This document shows, one piece after another, positions 30,953 through 38,402 of a stretch of DNA of 47,022 nucleotides (position 1 is the stretch's first letter; the number at the start of each line of letters is the position of its first letter). Source of the stretch: JACOZG01 sp964564105. Its GTDB lineage: Bacteria; Patescibacteriota; Minisyncoccia; Phycocordibacterales; JACOZG01. A model generated the notes under the pieces. It had not been told where the DNA came from, made no database searches, and saw only the letters and a list, made by a program, of their open reading frames with translations. The translations under genes were made by a program, and so were the position numbers. The DNA lies in contig CAZLZS010000005.1 in the NCBI GenBank assembly GCA_964564105.1, positions 1 to 47,022 on the forward strand, in the 5' to 3' direction.

Positions 30953-31048
30953 AAGTGAAAAGCTGAAAATGCAAAATATACAACTCAAAATTAAAGATTT
31001 TTTAAATTTTAAGCTGTTATTTTACGTTTTTCGTTTTGCGTTTTAAGT
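30953..31048. repeat. A/T-rich degenerate repeat spacer between rpsH and rplF
   Basis: AAAGTGAAAAGCTGAAAATG on the left and TTTTGCGTTTTAAG on the right form loose inverted arms. The left arm is close to the minus-strand spacer text at 9628-9645 (AAAGTGAAAAGCGTAAAATG). Breaks an otherwise gapless operon by 112 bp. Confidence 0.5.
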
Positions 31049-31055
31049 TACTAAC

Positions 31056-31601
31056 ATGTCGCGCATTGGCAGGCAAACCATTATTATACCCCCCGGCGTC
31101 ACGGTGACGGCCGAGTCCGGCCGGGTTTTAGTCGCCGGGCCCAAAGGTAGTCTGGAACGTCAGTGGCCGGCGGCGCTCGCTCTCGCCATTGCCCCGGGCG
31201 AGGTTAAGGTGAGTCTGCGTGACGCCAGCCGGGTGTCAGAATTCGGCGCGCTCTGGGGCACCCATGCCGCGCATTTGAAAAATATGATCCGTGGCGTAAC
31301 CGAAGGGTTTGGAAAAAGTTTGCTCGTCGAAGGCATTGGCTACAAGGCAGCCGTTAGCCCTGATACCCTTACTCTTAATGCCGGTTTTTCGCACCCGGTC
31401 GCCCGGCCTATTCCTCGGGGGCTTAAGGTGACGGTGGAGAAAAATCTGATAAGCATCAGCGGTTTTGACCGGGAACTCGTCGGCCAGTTTGCCGCGGTCA
31501 TTCGCGCCATCCGTCCGCCGGACCCGTACAAGGAAAAGGGGATCCGCTATGCCGACGAGGTGGTGATCAGGAAACAGGGCAAGAAGGCCGTGACCACCTA
31601 A
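31056..31601 (+). CDS. rplF: 50S ribosomal protein L6
   Basis: 181 aa, two alpha/beta domains. SRIGRQTIIIPPGVTVTAES at the start, VTEGFGKSLLVEGIGYKAAV, and the C-terminal IRAIRPPDPYKEKGIRYADE. Usual length and position. Confidence 0.97.
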   Translation: MSRIGRQTIIIPPGVTVTAESGRVLVAGPKGSLERQWPAALALAIAPGEVKVSLRDASRVSEFGALWGTHAAHLKNMIRGVTEGFGKSLLVEGIGYKAAVSPDTLTLNAGFSHPVARPIPRGLKVTVEKNLISISGFDRELVGQFAAVIRAIRPPDPYKEKGIRYADEVVIRKQGKKAVTT

Positions 31602-31608
31602 TTATTTT

Positions 31609-31965
31609 ATGTCCAATTTCAAATCCCATACTGGCTTAGATCGATTTCAGTTTCGGCGGCGCCGGACGCGCGGCAAGATTTCCGGCACCGCGGCCCGGCC
31701 GCGGCTTTCGGTTTCTCGTTCTCATCAGCAGGTTTACGTTCAATTGATTGATGATAGTGTGGGGCGAACTATCCTTGGTTTGAGCGATAAGCAGATCGGC
31801 ATCAAACCCAAGGCCAGCCGCGCCAAGCAGTTAGGGCTCGAATTGGCCAAGCAAGCCGCGGCTAAAAAGATCAAGCAAGTCGTGTTTGATCGCGGCGGTT
31901 ACCGTTACGCCGGGCGCGTTCGGGCCCTGGCCGAGGGGGCGCGCGCCGGCGGATTAATTTTTTAA
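31609..31965 (+). CDS. rplR: 50S ribosomal protein L18
   Basis: 118 aa, 5S rRNA-binding. RRRTRGKISGTAARPRLSVS, RSHQQVYVQLIDD, and VVFDRGGYRYAGRVRALAEG. One bp before rpsE. Confidence 0.97.
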   Translation: MSNFKSHTGLDRFQFRRRRTRGKISGTAARPRLSVSRSHQQVYVQLIDDSVGRTILGLSDKQIGIKPKASRAKQLGLELAKQAAAKKIKQVVFDRGGYRYAGRVRALAEGARAGGLIF

Positions 31966-31966
31966 C

Positions 31967-32479
31967 ATGACTGAAATCATTAGCCGAGCAAAAACCGCTA
32001 AAACCAAGGCGCCGCCGTCGGAGTTTGACCATAAAATGATCAGCATTCGGCGGGTAACGCGGGTGGTCAAGGGCGGTCGCCGTTTCAGTTTTTCGGCTTT
32101 GGTGGCGGCTGGCGACAAACGGGGCCGGATTGGTTTGGGGCTCGGCAAGGCCGGCGACATTTCCGAGGCGATTGAAAAAGGCTTTCGTCAGGCCAAGAAA
32201 CGGATGCTCACTTTACCCTTAACCGCTGATCATTCTATTCCTCACGAGGTCAGGGCTAAATTCGGGAGTTCGCGAGTCGTCATCCGTCCGGCTCCCGGAC
32301 GCGGCATCGTCGCCGGCTCGGCCGGGCGCGTGCTCCTCGCCCTCGCCGGAGTCCGCGGTGTCAGCGCCAAGGTCATCTCGCCGAGCAAAAATAAAATTAA
32401 TATCGCCCGCGCCGCCATCGCCGCTCTGGCTTCTTTGACTCTTGATTCTCATTTCCCACCTCCCACCTCCCACCTCTAA
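31967..32479 (+). CDS. rpsE: 30S ribosomal protein S5
   Basis: 170 aa. VTRVVKGGRRFSFSALVAAG, GRIGLGLGKAGDISEAIEKG and PAPGRGIVAGSAGRVLLALAG are diagnostic. The C-terminal HFPPPTSHL is encoded by a CCCACCT triple tandem repeat (32456-32477), so the tail is repeat-derived. rpmD (L30) is absent from its usual place after this gene, a known CPR trait. Confidence 0.97.
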   Translation: MTEIISRAKTAKTKAPPSEFDHKMISIRRVTRVVKGGRRFSFSALVAAGDKRGRIGLGLGKAGDISEAIEKGFRQAKKRMLTLPLTADHSIPHEVRAKFGSSRVVIRPAPGRGIVAGSAGRVLLALAGVRGVSAKVISPSKNKINIARAAIAALASLTLDSHFPPPTSHL

Positions 32480-32489
32480 TTTCTCAATC

Positions 32490-32912
32490 ATGCAATTGTC
32501 CCAGCTTAAAAGACACTATCGTCATCACCGTAGGAAAATTGTGGGCCGCGGCGGCAAACGCGGCACCACCGCCGGCCGCGGCACCAAAGGCCAGAAGGCG
32601 CGGGCCGGTCATCGAATCCGGCCAGAGAGCCGCGATCTGATCAAAAAATTGCCCAAGCGCCGCGGCTATCGTTTTCCCGGCCGCCAAAAGCCGTCGCGGC
32701 TGGTGAAGCTTGGCGCTCTCGGCCGGCATTTTGCCGCCGGCGAGGTCGTATCGCCCGAAACTCTGGCGGACAAAGGATTGATCCGTGAAGTTCACGCCCC
32801 GGTGAAAATTCTGGCCGATGGAAAATTAATGATCAAACTTACGATCGAACGGTGCTGTTTGTCGGCCGCGGCGCGCCAGGCAATCATCGCCGCCGGCGGT
32901 CTGGTAAAATAA
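32490..32912 (+). CDS. rplO: 50S ribosomal protein L15
   Basis: 140 aa. HYRHHRRKIVGRGGKRGTTA, GRGTKGQKARAG and FPGRQKPSRLVKLG. Start ATG 32490; the upstream stretch in frame is repeat-derived. Four bp before secY. Confidence 0.96.
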   Translation: MQLSQLKRHYRHHRRKIVGRGGKRGTTAGRGTKGQKARAGHRIRPESRDLIKKLPKRRGYRFPGRQKPSRLVKLGALGRHFAAGEVVSPETLADKGLIREVHAPVKILADGKLMIKLTIERCCLSAAARQAIIAAGGLVK

Positions 32913-32916
32913 TTTT

Positions 32917-34191
32917 ATGCTCGCCGTTTTCTGGACTAAATTAAAATTGGCGGTATCGGACGCGGCGCTCCGCCGCCGGCTTATTTTTGTCGGCGCAGCG
33001 CTCTTCCTGTTTCGTCTCGGCGCCAGCATTCCGATTCCCGGGGTCAATGTGGCGGCTTTGGAACGTTTCTTCGCCGACAATCAATTTTTCAATCTGCTCA
33101 ACCTCTTTTCCGGCGGCGGTTTGTCTAACCTCTCGATCGTGATGCTCGGTGTCGGTCCGTATATCACCGCCACGATCATTATGCAACTTCTGACCATCAT
33201 GTTTCCGTCGCTGAAGGAGCTTTATCATGAGTCGGGCGAGGCCGGCCGGCGGCAATTCGCCCAGTACGCGCGGATGCTCACCGTTCCTCTGGCGCTCCTT
33301 CAAGGTTTTGGACTCCTGGCGCTCCTCGGCCGGCAGGGCATTTTGGCCGAGCTGACTTTTTTCGACAAATTGGTCAGCGTGATCGTGGTTACCGCCGGTT
33401 CCCTGCTTTTGATGTGGCTTGGCGAATTGATCAATGAATATGGCATCGGCAACGGCACCTCGCTCATTATTTTCGCCGGCATCGTGGCGGGTATTCCTTC
33501 GGCCATTAGTCAGGTCATCGTCAATTTTGAACTGGCCTCGGTGCCGCTTTATCTCGGATACCTCGCGGCCGCCGCCGTGATCGTCGCCGGCGTGGTGGTG
33601 ATGACCGAGGCCGAGCGGCCGGTGGCGATCACTTATGCCAAGCGAGTGCGAGGTATGCGCGTCTACGGCGGCGTCTCCACCTATTTGCCGATCCGTTTGA
33701 ATCAGGCCGGCGTCATGCCGATTATTTTTGCCCTGTCGCTCCTTTTATTTCCGCAGATGATCGTCAATTTTTTCGCTAACGCGGGGAACGCGACGGTGCG
33801 CGCCGTGGCCGATGTTTTGCTTTCCCTGCTTAACAACACTTGGTTTTATGCCCTTGTTTACTTTATCTTGGTTTTTCTCTTTACTTATTTTTATTCGGCG
33901 ATCACTTTTGATCCGACGGCCATCGCCGAAAATTTGCAGAAAAGCGGCGCCTTTATCCCGGGGATCAGGCCCGGCCGACCCACGGCCGAGCACCTAGCGA
34001 AGACTGTCACTCGCCTAACGCTCGTCGGCGCGCTGTTTCTTGGAACAGTGGCGATGCTACCCCTGCTGATGCAGGCGATCACCGGCCTCACGGCGCTCGC
34101 CATCGGCGGCACGGCCTTGCTCATCGTTGTCTCGGTGGCTCTGGAATTCACCAAACAAGTGGACAGTCAGATCAGCATGCGGGAGTATTGA
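32917..34191 (+). CDS. secY: Preprotein translocase subunit SecY
   Basis: 424 aa, ten predicted membrane helices. Helix 1 with the plug (GASIPIPGVN), FSGGGLSNLSIVMLGVGPYI, ASIIMQL-like TATIIMQLLTIMFPSLKEL, and the cytosolic loop GMRVYGGVSTYLPIRLNQAG. Slightly shorter than E. coli SecY. Exports the signal-peptide proteins in this window. Confidence 0.97.
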   Translation: MLAVFWTKLKLAVSDAALRRRLIFVGAALFLFRLGASIPIPGVNVAALERFFADNQFFNLLNLFSGGGLSNLSIVMLGVGPYITATIIMQLLTIMFPSLKELYHESGEAGRRQFAQYARMLTVPLALLQGFGLLALLGRQGILAELTFFDKLVSVIVVTAGSLLLMWLGELINEYGIGNGTSLIIFAGIVAGIPSAISQVIVNFELASVPLYLGYLAAAAVIVAGVVVMTEAERPVAITYAKRVRGMRVYGGVSTYLPIRLNQAGVMPIIFALSLLLFPQMIVNFFANAGNATVRAVADVLLSLLNNTWFYALVYFILVFLFTYFYSAITFDPTAIAENLQKSGAFIPGIRPGRPTAEHLAKTVTRLTLVGALFLGTVAMLPLLMQAITGLTALAIGGTALLIVVSVALEFTKQVDSQISMREY

Positions 34192-34209
34192 TTTTATGGT
34201 AAGATTGAT

Positions 34210-34231
34210 AATTATCAGTTAAATCAAAATT
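34210..34231 (+). promoter_or_regulatory. Leader motif shared with the other PKD gene
   Basis: AATTATCAGTTAAATCAAAA then TT before ATG 34232; compare 23697-23721. Only two copies, so the shared origin of the genes could explain it without regulation. Confidence 0.45.
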
Positions 34232-35755
34232 ATGTTCAAAAAATACTTATTTATCGGTCTTTTTATCGTTTCGGTCCTGGTCACGCCGTCAGTAATTAAC
34301 GCTCAATCAGCGGACCTGTCTGCCGACAAGGCAGGCGAGATCGCGCGGCTGATCGCCGAGCTCCAGCGGCAGATCGCGGTCTTGAAAGCGCAATTGGCTC
34401 ATCTGCAAGGCAATCAATCCGGCGCTTGGTGCTTTACTTTTGAGAAAAACCTTGGGGTCGGTGCCGGCGGTAAGCAGGTGGATGCTCTGCACACGGCGTT
34501 AGTGAAGGAGGGAATCTCTATCTCGCCGGTGCCGGTGAATACCACCTTGTCCGAGATGGAAAAAGACAAAGAGAAAAGTAAAGCGATCTTCACCGAAGCC
34601 ACGGCCGCGGCGGTCTCGGCTTTCCAGTTAAAATACAAAGACGAGATTCTCGCCCCGCTCGGTCTCGCCAACCCGACCGGCTATGTCGGCCCGGCCACGC
34701 GCAAAGTGCTCAATCGGCTTTACGGGTGTAAAAATGTGGTGCCTCAACCGTCAGTGTTTATCACGCCGGATGTTTTGCCGAAGGCCACTGTCGGTCAGAT
34801 ATACACTCAATTTCTTAACGCGCATGGTTTTTCACTCCCCTCGGCAGAACTTGACTGGTCTATAGTGGACGGATCATTGCCAGAAGGTCTTGTTTTAGAA
34901 AAACAGTCAAGGATAGTTTGTCCGGTCCCGCCGCTACCGACCCCGGCCGATTGGCGATGCCCTGGTCCCGATATCGTTATTATTACTGGGCGAATTGATA
35001 ATTCAGCATTGTTTGGCACTTACACTTTCACCGTCCAAGCCACGAACGGTATCCAAACTGCGCGTCGTACTTACACACTTGTAGTTCGCGGCGAGGGGCA
35101 AGGTGGCAACCTCCCGCCCACGATCTCTGGCGTCTCGGGACCGACGACGCTCAATGTCGGCCAGACCGTGACTTGGACGGTGCAGGCGAGCGATCCGGAG
35201 AATGGCCCGCTCTCATACTCGGTGATTTGGGGTGACGAGGTTACAGTCGCACCTATGGCCGGCTCGCCCGCGACCTCGGCGGTTCAGCAAACTGCGGCCT
35301 TTACTCATTCTTATGCCCGCACCGGCACTTATTATCCGAAATTCAAAGTCACGGACAACGTCGGGCAATCAAACAGCACCAGTTTGAGCGTCGTGGTCGG
35401 GCAAACTTCTCCGATCACCGTGATTACGCCAAACGGCGGGGAGTCGTGGGTGGCGAATTCGGTTCAGCCAATCACTTGGCGCTATGCCGGCGCGACCAGT
35501 GCGACGAAGGTTGATTTGTATCTCGACTTATTTCACAATCTCCCTAATTCTTCTTACGCAATAGAGCCTAGTCCCTCGTTTGTGCTAGATAAGAATATCT
35601 CTGCCTTATCTACCTACAATTGGATTGTTGCTACCGACATCGTGAATAATCAGGTTCCGATTGGTACTTACAAAGTCCGCGTCTGCGACGCTGGATTACA
35701 GACACGAACGAATTGCGACTCGAGCGACAATTACTTCACGATTTTGGCGCAATAA
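34232..35755 (+). CDS. Secreted PG-binding/PKD surface protein
   Basis: 507 aa. Signal peptide about 1-24 (FIGLFIVSVLVTPSVINAQS), a short coiled coil (DKAGEIARLIAELQRQIAVL), then a peptidoglycan-binding_1-like domain (about 70-165, KQVDALHTALVKEGI, AVSAFQLKYK, GYVGPATRKVLNRLYGC) split by a ~25-residue insert. Next a putative-Ig domain (VGQIYTQFLNAHGFSLPSAE), a PKD domain (VQASDPENGPLSYSVIWGDE, YARTGTYYPKFKVTD) and a VITPNGGESW module. It would link to cell wall and present Ig-like domains outward. Homologous to the gene at 23722 in the PKD and PNGGESW parts. It separates secY from adk. Confidence 0.82.
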   Translation: MFKKYLFIGLFIVSVLVTPSVINAQSADLSADKAGEIARLIAELQRQIAVLKAQLAHLQGNQSGAWCFTFEKNLGVGAGGKQVDALHTALVKEGISISPVPVNTTLSEMEKDKEKSKAIFTEATAAAVSAFQLKYKDEILAPLGLANPTGYVGPATRKVLNRLYGCKNVVPQPSVFITPDVLPKATVGQIYTQFLNAHGFSLPSAELDWSIVDGSLPEGLVLEKQSRIVCPVPPLPTPADWRCPGPDIVIITGRIDNSALFGTYTFTVQATNGIQTARRTYTLVVRGEGQGGNLPPTISGVSGPTTLNVGQTVTWTVQASDPENGPLSYSVIWGDEVTVAPMAGSPATSAVQQTAAFTHSYARTGTYYPKFKVTDNVGQSNSTSLSVVVGQTSPITVITPNGGESWVANSVQPITWRYAGATSATKVDLYLDLFHNLPNSSYAIEPSPSFVLDKNISALSTYNWIVATDIVNNQVPIGTYKVRVCDAGLQTRTNCDSSDNYFTILAQ

Positions 35756-35761
35756 TACGGT

Positions 35762-35782
35762 TGTCAAGGCAACGCCTTGACA
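35762..35782. repeat. TGTCAAGGC hairpin after the PG-binding surface gene
   Basis: TGTCAAGGC-AAC-GCCTTGACA, 9-bp stem. Shares 17 bases with the left arm of the hairpin at 22593. Sits 6 bp after the stop. Confidence 0.75.
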
Positions 35783-35827
35783 TTAACATCGACTGGCGCG
35801 ATTTAGAATCTATGCTATATTAAAAGC

Positions 35828-36025
35828 ATGGATGAGTTGCCGGTTGATTTTAATTCTGATGGCCGCGATTATCTGCGGCCGGGCGATCGGCGGCGCGGGC
35901 TCGTCGGGCTCGTGATGCGGCTGGCCGGCGGTCGGATCAAAGATGAACACCAGGCCAATATTGTCCTGTTTGTTTTTGCGCTCGCCCTTTTCTTCCTCTC
36001 GATCGCTATTTTCTTCATTGGATGA
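35828..36025 (+). CDS. Small C-terminal-anchor membrane protein
   Basis: 65 aa. A soluble acidic/basic N-terminal half (DELPVDFNSDGRDYLRPGDR) and one transmembrane helix at about 43-64 (ANIVLFVFALALFFLSIAIF). Stop overlaps adk as ATGA, implying co-translation. No known family recognised. Confidence 0.7.
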   Translation: MDELPVDFNSDGRDYLRPGDRRRGLVGLVMRLAGGRIKDEHQANIVLFVFALALFFLSIAIFFIG

Positions 36026-36639
36026 TGACCTTTATTCTTATCGGCCGGTCCGGGTCAGGCAAGGGGACGCAGGCCGCGCTCTTGATTAAACATTTGCAAA
36101 GTCAAAATGCCGAACCAGTGATTTATTTGGAAACCGGCCGCTATGTCCGTGAATTGATCAACCAGCCGACTTACTCCGGCCAGCTGGCCAAGACGATTTC
36201 GGAAGGAGGCGAGCGTCAGCCGGATTTTCTCGCCATTTACCTCTGGGCTGATTTTCTGGTCAATAATTTGGCTAGCAGCGAGCATCTCGTTTTTGACGGC
36301 ACACCGCGATCACTCGTTGAGGCCCAGGCCTTGGATACGGCAGTCGCTTTTTATAAATTGGCGAAACCGCGGGTTATTTTTCTGGATGTTTCCGTCGCGC
36401 GCGCTCGGGAACGGCTGGCGAATCGCGGCCGTGAGGACGACGACAAAGATGGTATTGAGAAGCGACTCGGCTGGTACGAGCGCGATGTGGAGCCGGTGAT
36501 TGATTATTATCGCCGGCACTCCGGCTATCAGTTTGTAAGGATTGACGGTGATCAGGCGGTGGCAGTGATCCATGAAGAAATTAAAAAATTCTGCTTGGAA
36601 ATTGAAAACGCCGGCGGAAATCGAGACCTTGCGCGCTAA
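36022..36639 (+). CDS. adk: Adenylate kinase
   Basis: 205 aa. P-loop GRSGSGKGTQ (about 8-17), NMP-binding DGTPRSLVEAQAL with the Arg, and LID-start ERLANRGREDDDKDGIEKRL. The LID is short and lacks the zinc cysteines. Unusual: the canonical Gly-Gly-Pro P-loop is GRSGSGKG. In the standard bacterial cluster adk follows secY; here a surface gene intervenes. Overlaps map by 68 bp. Confidence 0.9.
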   Translation: MMTFILIGRSGSGKGTQAALLIKHLQSQNAEPVIYLETGRYVRELINQPTYSGQLAKTISEGGERQPDFLAIYLWADFLVNNLASSEHLVFDGTPRSLVEAQALDTAVAFYKLAKPRVIFLDVSVARARERLANRGREDDDKDGIEKRLGWYERDVEPVIDYYRRHSGYQFVRIDGDQAVAVIHEEIKKFCLEIENAGGNRDLAR

Positions 36640-37357
36640 CGGTCGCCAGCTGGCGTTGATTATCGCTCGACTGGTGCCGGCCGTACGCTCGGGTATCACT
36701 ACCGTTGAATTGGATAAGCTGGCGCGCGAGGAAATCAAGCAGGCCGCCGGCCGGCCGGCGTTTCTTGGCTATCAGCCGGTTGGGGCGAGACGCCAGTTTC
36801 CGGCGGCGCTCTGCGTCTCGGTCAATGACGAAGTAGTTCATGGAATTCCGAGTGAACGGGCGCTCGCCGGCGGGGACATCGTTAGTTTAGATTTGGGGTT
36901 GGAGTACCAGGGGATGTTTACTGATATGGCCGTAACGGTGCCGGTTGGGGAAGTGAGCGCCACGGCGGCTCAACTTATTCGGGTGACCGCCCGCGCACTT
37001 GAGTTAGGGATTGCTGCGGCTCGGCCGGGCGCGCGGCTTGGCGACATCGGCGCGGCGATTGAACGATTTGTTAGCGCGTCGGGTTTCTGGCTGGTGCGTG
37101 AATTCGGCGGGCATGGGGTCGGCTTTCGGGTTCATGAAGAGCCGGAAGTACCCAATTACGGTCGCGCCGGTCAAGGTCCTGAACTCCGGCCCGGTTTGGT
37201 GATTGCCATTGAACCGATGGTGACTGTCGGTGACGGCGCGGTAAGGGTGGCACCTGACGGTTTTACGGTCCGAACGCGCGATGGCAGTTTAGCCGCCCAC
37301 TTTGAACACACAATCGCAGTTACCAATCAAGGGCCGGAAATATTGACTCGGGTATGA
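36572..37357 (+). CDS. map: Methionine aminopeptidase, type I
   Basis: 261 aa. Metal ligands are visible in SLDLGLEYQGMFTDMAVTV (two Asp), GGHGVGFRVHEEP (His), AIEPMV (Glu) and FEHTIAV (Glu). Removes the initiator Met. ATG 36572 gives a 68-bp overlap with adk; starting at the TTG before KTPAEIETLR would shorten it and fit the family's usual length better. Confidence 0.95.
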   Translation: MKKLKNSAWKLKTPAEIETLRANGRQLALIIARLVPAVRSGITTVELDKLAREEIKQAAGRPAFLGYQPVGARRQFPAALCVSVNDEVVHGIPSERALAGGDIVSLDLGLEYQGMFTDMAVTVPVGEVSATAAQLIRVTARALELGIAAARPGARLGDIGAAIERFVSASGFWLVREFGGHGVGFRVHEEPEVPNYGRAGQGPELRPGLVIAIEPMVTVGDGAVRVAPDGFTVRTRDGSLAAHFEHTIAVTNQGPEILTRV

Positions 37358-37371
37358 TAAACTAGAAAGTC

Positions 37372-37848
37372 ATGTCAGAACCTAGGGAAGAGCGAAGTCT
37401 GATCATTATCAAGCCTGACGCGCTCCAGCGGGGATTGGTCGGCGAGATTTTTCGCCGCTTTGAGCGCAAGGGATTGAAAATTATCGGACTCAAAATGATT
37501 CAACTGGAAGATATTATGTTGGAGGATCATTATGCGCATCATAAAGACCAGCCGTTTTTTGATTCGTTAAAAAAGTTTATGAAGTCAGCACCGGTGATTC
37601 TCGCGGTCATTTCCGGTATTAACGCGGTCGGGGCGATCCGTCTAATTGTCGGTCCCACTAAAGGTTATGAGGCCGATGCTGGGTCAATCCGCGGTGATTT
37701 TTCTATGAGCGGGCAAGCCAACATCGTCCACGCCTCGGACTCGGCCGAGGCCGCTGAACAGGAAATCAAACGATTTTTCAAACCCGTCGAGCTTTTGGAT
37801 TACCAAAAACCAGAATTTTCGTGGGTTTATTCCAAGGTGGATGAATAG
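37372..37848 (+). CDS. ndk: Nucleoside diphosphate kinase
   Basis: 158 aa. RSLIIIKPDALQRGLVGEI, the Kpn-loop region, and the active-site His in NIVHASDSAEAAEQEIKRFF. A little longer than the ~140-150 typical, with a C-terminal KPVELLDYQKPEFSWVY. Supplies NTPs. Confidence 0.95.
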   Translation: MSEPREERSLIIIKPDALQRGLVGEIFRRFERKGLKIIGLKMIQLEDIMLEDHYAHHKDQPFFDSLKKFMKSAPVILAVISGINAVGAIRLIVGPTKGYEADAGSIRGDFSMSGQANIVHASDSAEAAEQEIKRFFKPVELLDYQKPEFSWVYSKVDE

Positions 37849-37861
37849 TGGATAATTTAGG

Positions 37862-37891
37862 TTGCCTGGCGCTCGGCGCTAGAGTTATAAT
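37862..37891 (+). promoter_or_regulatory. Promoter of the structured RNA
   Basis: TTGCCT (37862-37867), an 18-bp spacer and a perfect TATAAT (37886-37891). Start of transcription is expected near 37897, the base of the RNA's closing stem. Confidence 0.7.
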
Positions 37892-37895
37892 CAGT

Positions 37896-38072
37896 GTAAG
37901 GTTATTTGGGGTATTATCTAGATCAAATAATATATTTTTTGGGATCCTTAAACACTGCGGCGCTGCGGCGTCGGGTTGCGGGAACCCACCTGGAGTTTCT
38001 CTAGGTTAAACGCCCAAGTAACCTTATCCAAGAATCTCTCTTTTCCTTCTGCTCGTCAGCGGAGGGATTTTT
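37896..38072 (+). ncRNA. Structured non-coding RNA, family unidentified (6S-like topology possible)
   Basis: A 15-bp closing stem pairs 37896-37910 with 38013-38027 (two G-U pairs). Inside are hairpins TATTAT/ATAATA (about 37912-37933), GGGTT-GCGGG-AACCC, and CCTGGAG-TTT-CTCTAGG. A consensus promoter lies at exactly the right distance upstream, and a terminator closes the unit, so it is an independent transcript of about 130-180 nt. A long rod closed at its ends recalls 6S RNA, but no 6S, SRP, tmRNA or RNase P signature could be confirmed by eye. No ORF fits. Confidence 0.65.
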
Positions 38073-38077
38073 GTTTT
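38045..38077 (+). terminator. Rho-independent terminator of the structured RNA
   Basis: CCTTCTGCT (38045-38053) pairs with AGCGGAGGG (38058-38066), 4-nt loop, then ATTTTTGTTTT. Confidence 0.85.
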
Positions 38078-38165
38078 CTGTTCGTTGTGGTATCTTGAAA
38101 GAGGACTAGGATCTTTTCATAATGAGATCGAATATGGTAAGTAAACGGGCTATATTTTCTATCTT

Positions 38166-38214
38166 GTGGAAATCAGATATCCACCGAGGAGCTTTGCGGA
38201 TATCTGATTTCCAC
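38166..38214. repeat. 17-bp-stem hairpin upstream of the beta-CASP gene
   Basis: 38166-38182 pairs perfectly with 38198-38214; loop ACCGAGGAGCTTTGC. No T-tract follows, so it is not a terminator. Unrelated in sequence to the other hairpin families. Confidence 0.8.
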
Positions 38215-38237
38215 GGTTGGGGTTAACGTTACAAAGG

Positions 38238-38402
38238 ATGAAAGGAAAACAAGTGAAAAAATTTCTAGGAGCAAGTCACTGGAGCAGGTCAGGCGAGAGA
38301 AAGCGGCAAGGGACGTATTCCGTCTCCGAGTTCTTAAGAATATCACTGAAGGAGAACAGGCCACTCAAGCGGTCTTTTTTCTGCTATAATAACAGTCACT
38401 AA
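38238..38402 (+). CDS. Doubtful 54-residue leader ORF
   Basis: ATG 38238 opens a frame (MKGKQVKKFLGASHWSRSGE) whose TAA overlaps the ATG of the next gene (TAATG). It is basic and has no family. A short AGGCC/GGTCT hairpin plus six T (about 38359-38380) and a TATAAT (38385-38390) lie in its last third, which looks more like regulatory DNA than coding. The 38078-38401 stretch otherwise holds only the hairpin at 38166. Confidence 0.25.
   Translation: MKGKQVKKFLGASHWSRSGERKRQGTYSVSEFLRISLKENRPLKRSFFCYNNSH
38385..38390 (+). promoter_or_regulatory. -10 box of the beta-CASP gene
   Basis: Perfect TATAAT 11 bp before ATG 38402; no good -35. Would give a very short leader. Confidence 0.4.

Noticed and set aside
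37896..38027. SRP RNA or tmRNA identity for the structured RNA
   Set aside because: No GGAAG-tetraloop domain IV and no tRNA-like ends or tag reading frame.
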